A stretch of 64,000 nucleotides of DNA, taken from contig CANEVR010000004.1 of assembly GCA_947442505.1 (NCBI GenBank), forward strand, positions 1 to 64,000, in the 5' to 3' direction. This document shows positions 59,118 to 64,000 of the stretch, in pieces. The position numbers and the translations under genes were made by a program. Under the pieces are notes generated by a model. That model had not been told where the DNA came from. It ran no database searches and was given only the letters and a program-made list of their open reading frames with translations. The stretch comes from Flavobacteriales bacterium. Its GTDB lineage: Bacteria > Bacteroidota > Bacteroidia > Flavobacteriales_D > Sanyastnellaceae. Each line of letters opens with the position of its first letter. Positions within the stretch are counted from its first letter, which is position 1.

Positions 59118-59258
59118 GTAAAAAGGACTACCTGCGGGGTAACCGAAAACAATTTCAAGATGAACTTGATTTTGCATCAACGCAGATAGTCCTAGTTTCT
59201 TTGAATGCTGCTCTTGTTGGAGGTCAAAGCATTCGAATATGTCCAAAAAAAGAAACGG
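59118..59258 (-). ncRNA. Candidate structured RNA or leader upstream of phoH
   Basis: Read on the minus strand, an outer GTTTCTTT/AAAGAAAC stem and inner GAATGCT/AGCATTC stem (59195-59256) are followed by AGGACTATCTGCG pairing with CGCAGGTAGTCCT (59181-59193 with 59124-59136), one G-U pair, then TTTT. A small TCAAG/CTTGA hairpin sits inside. The last stem plus U-run resembles a terminator. It could be a small RNA or an attenuator/riboswitch 125 bp before phoH. The rest of the gap 58995-59414 is AT-rich. Confidence 0.45.
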
Positions 59259-59414
59259 AATTTTCTAACCTTTCATTGTCTCAATATCCACGTTTGCGTC
59301 ATGTTTTTTTCTGAAATATTGATTCAGAGTGTTTTAATGTCGATTTAATTATCTCTATACATAATATATTCTTTTTTGATTTTTGAAAGAATTAGTATTT
59401 GTACTATCGATCTG

Positions 59415-60008
59415 CTACTCTTCTTCTTTCCATCTTAAGCTCCAAGGCTCAACAGAATTCCCTGATGCTTGACACTTTTCACAATGCCACTTGTTGTTGA
59501 AAGTATCCATCCAAAATCCATGATCCCACATTGTTGGACCTAGTGGACAGTTGACATACCAGCGATAATATTCTTTGCTGCTGGGGTTGCTGTTAAGGCT
59601 GTATTTAAAAATTTGTTGAAGCAAATTTCCTGGATTCATTCTATTGAATTTCATAATTTCATAAGCCTCTTCTTTGCCTGCTTCATAACGGAGTTGAAAA
59701 GCGTAGGCAGAAATTACATTGCACCAAATAAGTCTGTCCGAACTATTATCCAATCCCAATTGGTAAGCATGCTTCAGCACGAAGTTGTGTTTATAGGTAG
59801 CATGATCAATTTCGTATTCATCGTTGGAATCAATTAAAGTGGGTTCTTTGTCAAAATGGGGCTTGCCGTTGATATAAACGTAATGTTTGTAAATCTCTCG
59901 GGTTCCGTCCTCAAACTTGGCCATCACCAGATGAAAGATATAATCACTACCCAGCATGGATCCCGCCATAATCAAAAATGGAAATTGCGATTGAATGTTT
60001 TTACTCAT
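59415..60008 (-). CDS. Unknown protein with C-terminal zinc-ribbon-like motif (paralogue 2)
   Basis: The 197 aa product is a paralogue of the next gene upstream. Both share IYKH-V-ING/LDG-PH-DEKP, a KHNFVL-hAY helix with a following IW, a PGNLLQ/PGRLVQ segment and a Cys-rich end. Here that end is NCPLGPTMWDHGFW, then WHCEKCQ, then EPW. Three Cys plus His could bind zinc. There is no signal peptide and no catalytic motif I recognise. It follows its paralogue by 19 bp. Confidence 0.65.
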   Translation of the reverse strand: MSKNIQSQFPFLIMAGSMLGSDYIFHLVMAKFEDGTREIYKHYVYINGKPHFDKEPTLIDSNDEYEIDHATYKHNFVLKHAYQLGLDNSSDRLIWCNVISAYAFQLRYEAGKEEAYEIMKFNRMNPGNLLQQIFKYSLNSNPSSKEYYRWYVNCPLGPTMWDHGFWMDTFNNKWHCEKCQASGNSVEPWSLRWKEEE

Positions 60009-60027
60009 TTGTTTTTTGTTTGCGTGA

Positions 60028-60624
60028 TTATTTATTGTTGACCTTTATTCGATTGTTGTCTATCCATGGCTGGATACTATGGCTGTGTACCGAGCATTTG
60101 GGACAATGCCACTCATTGGTCACAGCATTGATCCATGATCCATGATTGAACTTGCTGCTCTTGACGGGTAGTGGGCATTGGACCCACCATTTGTTCAGGT
60201 CGTATTGATGGGCTGTGACTTGAACTTGGTGATCCAATAATTCCTGAACCAATCTTCCAGGAAACATTTCATTGAAAGTCTGAACCACATGTTTTTCAAA
60301 CATTCTTTTTTCAACGAGATCCAAGAATTCCTCACGCGTCACAACACTGCTCCAAATGAAATCTTCGCTACCTCCTCGGTGATAAGCGTAATCCAAAACA
60401 AAGTTTCTTTTCAATTCAAAATCACTCAATTGTAAGTCGGTGAACGTTTCTTCCAAAATCGGCTTTTCGTCCACATGGGGTGATCCATCCAAAATGACGG
60501 TGTGTTTGTAAATGCTTCGTTCGTTTTCCTCTTTGACCAACACAAAATGCTCAGTAAAATCGACTACCTGTTGGAACCCTTCGTGAATGAGAAAGGGGGG
60601 GAGGTAAATAATGTTGTTTTTCAT
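60028..60624 (-). CDS. Unknown protein with C-terminal zinc-ribbon-like motif (paralogue 1)
   Basis: The 198 aa product has the same layout as its neighbour: SIYKHTVILDGSPHVDEKP (about residues 37-55), FELKRNFVLDYAYHRGG, MFPGRLVQELL and QCPLPVKSSKFNHGSW ... WHCPKCSVHSHSIQPW near the end. The tandem pair arose by duplication and has diverged widely (roughly a third identical by eye). It is probably cytoplasmic. I cannot assign a function. Confidence 0.65.
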   Translation of the reverse strand: MKNNIIYLPPFLIHEGFQQVVDFTEHFVLVKEENERSIYKHTVILDGSPHVDEKPILEETFTDLQLSDFELKRNFVLDYAYHRGGSEDFIWSSVVTREEFLDLVEKRMFEKHVVQTFNEMFPGRLVQELLDHQVQVTAHQYDLNKWWVQCPLPVKSSKFNHGSWINAVTNEWHCPKCSVHSHSIQPWIDNNRIKVNNK

Positions 60625-60814
60625 GGTTGTTGTTTTTTACAACATCCTAGGCAACAGAAAATCTGGGGAATAACACTTTTTTGACGGTTAGTCCTCATCG
60701 TTTTTACCACCGCGGCGTGTTAGGCTCGGTTGGTGACATTGCTGTCGTCTGGATGATGCTGCAAAGTAAAATCTAAAAATTTTATCCCTCCAAATTTTTC
60801 TTCTTTTTTTTGCG

Positions 60815-60935
60815 CCTGCCTTTTTTTCGGCTCCGCCTTCAAAAAGTCACCGCGCTATCCGCTGCTATTCCTCATGCAGGCTGAAACGCCTGCATTCCGG
60901 GATATCCGCTACTATCGCTGGCGCTCGAGACTTAT
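60815..60935. other. GC-rich palindromic intergenic element
   Basis: Within the gene-free stretch 60625-61009 a GC-rich patch holds ATGCAGGC/GCCTGCAT (60874-60881 with 60888-60895, loop TGAAAC), flanked by two copies of ATCCGCTRCTATYSC and a GGATATCC palindrome. Its composition differs from the surrounding AT-rich DNA. It may be a REP-like element or the trace of a mobile element. The remainder of the gap shows only a short GTTGT/ACAAC hairpin near 60635. Confidence 0.5.
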
Positions 60936-61009
60936 CCACAGGTCGATTTATTTTTCCCATTGTAAATCCATTACAATGATCGGTTTTCCATTTGTACAAA
61001 ACCGAATGC

Positions 61010-62401
61010 ATGCAAATCAAACTGAAAAACCTCTTGTCCATAGACAAAACAGTAGACATCACCCTTCGTCCCATCAATTTTTTTATCGGCCAAAACGGAA
61101 GTGGTAAGTCCATTCTCTCTGATGTTATTCAACTCTGTAAATCCAACGCGCATCAGAGCGAGACATTAAAGAAGCACTTTCCTCTTTTGTCCCGATTTGA
61201 TCAACATTCAGATTGGAGCGGCTGGGTAAATGGAGGAGATTTGTCCAAAGAAGTCATCATTACCAGGAGTGTTAATTTTCTATATCGAAAAGTAATCTTA
61301 AAAGTCAAAATAGCAAAATCCCCTCGGATTTATAATACGACCAATACCTTAAGAGCTTCCGCAGAAATCAATACTTTCATCATTCAAGATGGTCAAAATG
61401 TACTGATGCATTGGTCAAAGGAAGAGCGTTGGGTGAATAATCGACTGCTTTCCATTTTTTTATACAAAGCCATCAAAGAGCATGGCAATTTAAGCGCGCA
61501 AGAATGGGAAGATGAATTGGGCATTTCAGGTCGGTTCTCGGATCAGGTATCTACTGATTTATTGATGGAATACATTCAAACCCAACCACAGAATTTTACA
61601 GATGAATTGGGTGAACAGCCCTTCTTTTATATGGATTTGGGCGCTTTCTTTTTTAGACAACGTTTATCTATTCGGAACAATACCAAATTTGATTCAGTGA
61701 CAGCATTGATGGAAAAGGTATTGGTTCAATTTCAAAAAGAGATGAATCTTTTTTTAACGGACACGCCAATATTGACAGGTGAAAGGAAAAAATTGGGTAA
61801 TGAAAAACGTTCTTCACAAAAGGAGAAGTATGCCTCCGAGTATTTTGGTTTTTCATTGCTGCACAAAAAGGTCCAACTAGATGATGGTACCTATTTGGGG
61901 CAAGAGTTGTTCATCAGTTGCAAAGGCAGAACGGATTGGGTGGAGCGTTTTGGTATGGGATATCAAAAGGTTTGCGGTTGGATAGATCAATGGTCGGATG
62001 TAATCCGAAAATTGGAACGCGAAACAGATTCTATTTTGTTCTCTTCCGAACGTTTGGTTATGGTTCATTATCCAGAAAATTATTTGAGTTCAGAATGGCA
62101 ACGGCAGTTGTTGAGAATGATGTCGGATGATATCCAGCGTTTTCCGCAATTGCGATTGGTGATCATTACACAGAGTCAAGAATTCATCCGTGCTGCCAGC
62201 GACATGGTCGGGCAGGGGATGGTTGAGAGAAACACAGTTGGTGTTTTTCGATTTCAATGGGCAGAGGATCGTCAGACCTATGTTCAGCGATTGAAGATGT
62301 CGGAATGGGCTTCTGGATTTCGATTTGGTCCTCTTGCCAAGACCAACGAAGTCTTTCCCATCGGACAATTCAACATAGCCCCATTGCAACATTGGAATTG
62401 A
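61010..62401 (+). CDS. AAA ATPase with intact P-loop and degenerate Walker B
   Basis: The 463 aa protein has an SMC/OLD-like N-terminus MQIKLKNLLSID and Walker A GQNGSGKS (residues 27-34). Its C-terminal part aligns in pattern with AAA15/DUF3696-type ATPases, but the usual E-x-PE-x-HLHP block reads VHYPENYLSSEWQ, and the usual THS block reads IITQSQEF. Such ATPases occur in phage defence and DNA repair, but no partner nuclease is adjacent. ATG at 61010 is preferred over TTG at 60992. Confidence 0.7.
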   Translation: MQIKLKNLLSIDKTVDITLRPINFFIGQNGSGKSILSDVIQLCKSNAHQSETLKKHFPLLSRFDQHSDWSGWVNGGDLSKEVIITRSVNFLYRKVILKVKIAKSPRIYNTTNTLRASAEINTFIIQDGQNVLMHWSKEERWVNNRLLSIFLYKAIKEHGNLSAQEWEDELGISGRFSDQVSTDLLMEYIQTQPQNFTDELGEQPFFYMDLGAFFFRQRLSIRNNTKFDSVTALMEKVLVQFQKEMNLFLTDTPILTGERKKLGNEKRSSQKEKYASEYFGFSLLHKKVQLDDGTYLGQELFISCKGRTDWVERFGMGYQKVCGWIDQWSDVIRKLERETDSILFSSERLVMVHYPENYLSSEWQRQLLRMMSDDIQRFPQLRLVIITQSQEFIRAASDMVGQGMVERNTVGVFRFQWAEDRQTYVQRLKMSEWASGFRFGPLAKTNEVFPIGQFNIAPLQHWN

Positions 62402-62513
62402 GTAGATGTGGGGTGAAGTTGTTAAAAACATGACGAAGGTCACATTTTTAACATTTGCCGCTGAACTTTACACTGATACTTGTGTTTAATGATTTGTAAA
62501 AACAATTAAACAA

Positions 62514-64000
62514 ATGAGAAAAATTAGACTATTTAGTATTTTCGCTGCTACCGTTTTTTCGGTTCAGCTCAACGCTCAAACCAATGTGTTTGATGATGTA
62601 ATTGCAGTAAGCCCCAACCACAATTATTTGGAGGCGGCCTTATTACAAGAAGGATTATCTGGCGCACTCCAAAATCCTGGAGCTACCTTGACTGTATTTG
62701 CTCCAGACGATCAGGCTTTTGAGCAATTGGCTTTTGCTTTGCAAACCGATATCGCTGGATTATTGGCTTTGGATAATTTGAGTGATATTTTGCTTTATCA
62801 CGTTTTGGGAGTCACAGTACCTGCAAGTGCAGTGACCAATGGTGCTATTGTTTCTCCATTGGGAGGTGGAAATACGCTTAAGCTTACAGCCACTTCCACT
62901 GGAAACGTATTTGTGAATCATGCCCAAGTGGAGACGCCGGATTTGACAACAGATAACGGAATTCTACATTCGATTAACGCTGTTTTACTGCCGGTACAAA
63001 CGGTTGTGGATGTCGCGTTAAACAATGGTTTTACTACACTAGCTACTGCTGTGATAACGGCTGAGTTATTACCAGCTTTATCCAACCCTTTGGCAACGCT
63101 CACTGTATTTGCTCCAACCAATGAAGCATTTACTGCGTTAGCTGGTGCTTTAGGAACAGACATCAATGGTTTATTGGCGTTGCCAGATTTAGCTGATGTT
63201 TTGACCTACCACGTTTTGGGAACAGAGGTTCCTTCATCTGCAGTGACCAATGGTGCTATTGTTCAGCCATTGAGCACCTTGAACACATTAAAATTGACTG
63301 TGACCAGCACAGGATCTGTATTTGTCAATCAAGCACAAGTGATATTGGCTGATGTCGGTGCTGACAATGGAGTGGTTCATGTCATTAATGCCGTTGTATT
63401 GCCTGTAGAAACAGTTGTGGATCTTGCTTTGGACAATGGTTTTTCAACTTTAGCAACAGCTGTTGTTACCGCTGAATTATTACCCGCTTTGAGTGAGCCT
63501 TTGGCAACTTATACCGTTTTTGCTCCAACCAATGCGGCATTTGATAACTTGGCCGGCGCCCTTGGAACGGACATCAATGGTCTTTTGGCATTGCCCAACT
63601 TGGCTGATGTATTGACCTTCCACGTTTTGGGAACAGAGGTTCCTTCATCTGCAGTGACCAATGGTGCTATTGTGCAACCATTGAGCCCAAGCAATACATT
63701 GAAATTGACTGTGACATCCACAGGATCTGTATTTGTCAATCAAGCACAAGTTACTTTGGCTGATGTTACTGCGGATAATGGAGTGGTTCATGTTATCGAT
63801 GCGGTTGTTTTGCCAGTGGAGACAGTTGTTGATGTGGCCATTGACAATGGTTTTAGCACATTGGTAACAGCAGTGGTTCAAGAAGAGTTGGTACCTGTTT
63901 TATCTAACCCTTTGGCTAGTCTTACAGTATTTGCTCCCACCAATGAAGCATTCCAAAATTTGGCGGATCAGTTGTCTACTGACATCAATGGATTATTGGC
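62514..64000 (+). CDS. Secreted multi-fasciclin (FAS1) domain protein, 3' partial
   Basis: The frame is open from ATG 62514 to the window end (495 codons). A signal peptide ends LNAQ, followed by at least four FAS1 domains of about 137 residues each; the fourth is cut. Each has TVFAPTNEAF-like, LLYHVLG-like and VHVINAVVLPV-like segments. FAS1 proteins mediate adhesion at the cell surface. Repeats 2 and 3 are very similar at DNA level. A possible promoter is TTTG-N19-TACTTGTG upstream, one shift from consensus. Confidence 0.92.
   Translation, partial: MRKIRLFSIFAATVFSVQLNAQTNVFDDVIAVSPNHNYLEAALLQEGLSGALQNPGATLTVFAPDDQAFEQLAFALQTDIAGLLALDNLSDILLYHVLGVTVPASAVTNGAIVSPLGGGNTLKLTATSTGNVFVNHAQVETPDLTTDNGILHSINAVLLPVQTVVDVALNNGFTTLATAVITAELLPALSNPLATLTVFAPTNEAFTALAGALGTDINGLLALPDLADVLTYHVLGTEVPSSAVTNGAIVQPLSTLNTLKLTVTSTGSVFVNQAQVILADVGADNGVVHVINAVVLPVETVVDLALDNGFSTLATAVVTAELLPALSEPLATYTVFAPTNAAFDNLAGALGTDINGLLALPNLADVLTFHVLGTEVPSSAVTNGAIVQPLSPSNTLKLTVTSTGSVFVNQAQVTLADVTADNGVVHVIDAVVLPVETVVDVAIDNGFSTLVTAVVQEELVPVLSNPLASLTVFAPTNEAFQNLADQLSTDINGLL

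Noticed and set aside
59118-59258. 6S, SRP or tmRNA gene
   Set aside because: No SRP tetraloop core, no CCA-ending tRNA-like end and no single long rod with a central bubble could be recognised.
62580-64000. Tandem DNA repeat or CRISPR
   Set aside because: The ~411-bp periodicity is explained by repeated FAS1 domains in one open frame.

Overview
The window looks like a chromosomal segment of a member of the Bacteroidota, most likely a flavobacterium-like lineage (order Flavobacteriales; family not certain). The evidence is a SusC/SusD pair, a C-terminal type IX secretion (T9SS) sorting domain, a ribosomal protein S16 with a long acidic tail, A-rich rather than Shine-Dalgarno translation starts, and recurrent TAnnTTTG minus-7 promoter elements. 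No tRNA, rRNA, CRISPR array or intact insertion sequence was seen.

Layout. 1-10.4 kb: rplK(partial)-rplA-rplJ-rplL-rpoB-rpoC, the translation and transcription core operon, ended by an intrinsic terminator. 10.4-19.5 kb: a stand-alone SiaB-like ATPase, threonine aldolase with release factor 3, an AAA_14/DUF4143 ATPase divergent from cutC across a 33-bp-period repeat, rplS, a thioredoxin-TonB fusion and a peptide transporter. 19.5-28.9 kb: a five-gene starch/alpha-glucan locus read leftward from a clear promoter (secreted GH13 amylase, SusC, SusD, lipoprotein, SusE/F-like protein). 28.9-34.4 kb: paaZ, an S41 peptidase, a coiled-coil membrane protein and a DegT aminotransferase, probably one operon. 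34.5-39.5 kb: purE, a flavin reductase, an ABC-F ATPase, rimM, rpsP and a HepT/MNT toxin-antitoxin pair. 39.6-44.3 kb: a secreted protein, a globin, an unknown protein, a two-LamG protein and a ParE-type toxin-antitoxin pair. 44.4-51.4 kb: twin palindromic repeats, a VOC protein, the fused acyl-CoA mutase IcmF, a Fic protein with a changed active site, a rhodanese-thioredoxin lipoprotein and exonuclease III. 51.4-55.6 kb: a complete four-gene Dlt-like cassette (adenylation enzyme, carrier protein, MBOAT acyltransferase, SGNH/DltD-like protein), the best candidate here for an undescribed system. 55.6-64 kb: a histidine-kinase remnant, a thioesterase, GH25 lysozyme, PhoH, a candidate structured RNA, two tandem zinc-ribbon-like paralogues of unknown function, a degenerate AAA ATPase and a fasciclin-repeat protein cut by the window edge.

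Cross-cutting signals. At least eight genes have a perfect TAnnTTTG element ending only 3-6 bp before the ATG, which suggests leaderless mRNAs. Two intergenic regions carry the same inverted pair of GCAAAG-type repeats. All functional calls come from reading the sequence and recalled family features; no database search or computation was run.
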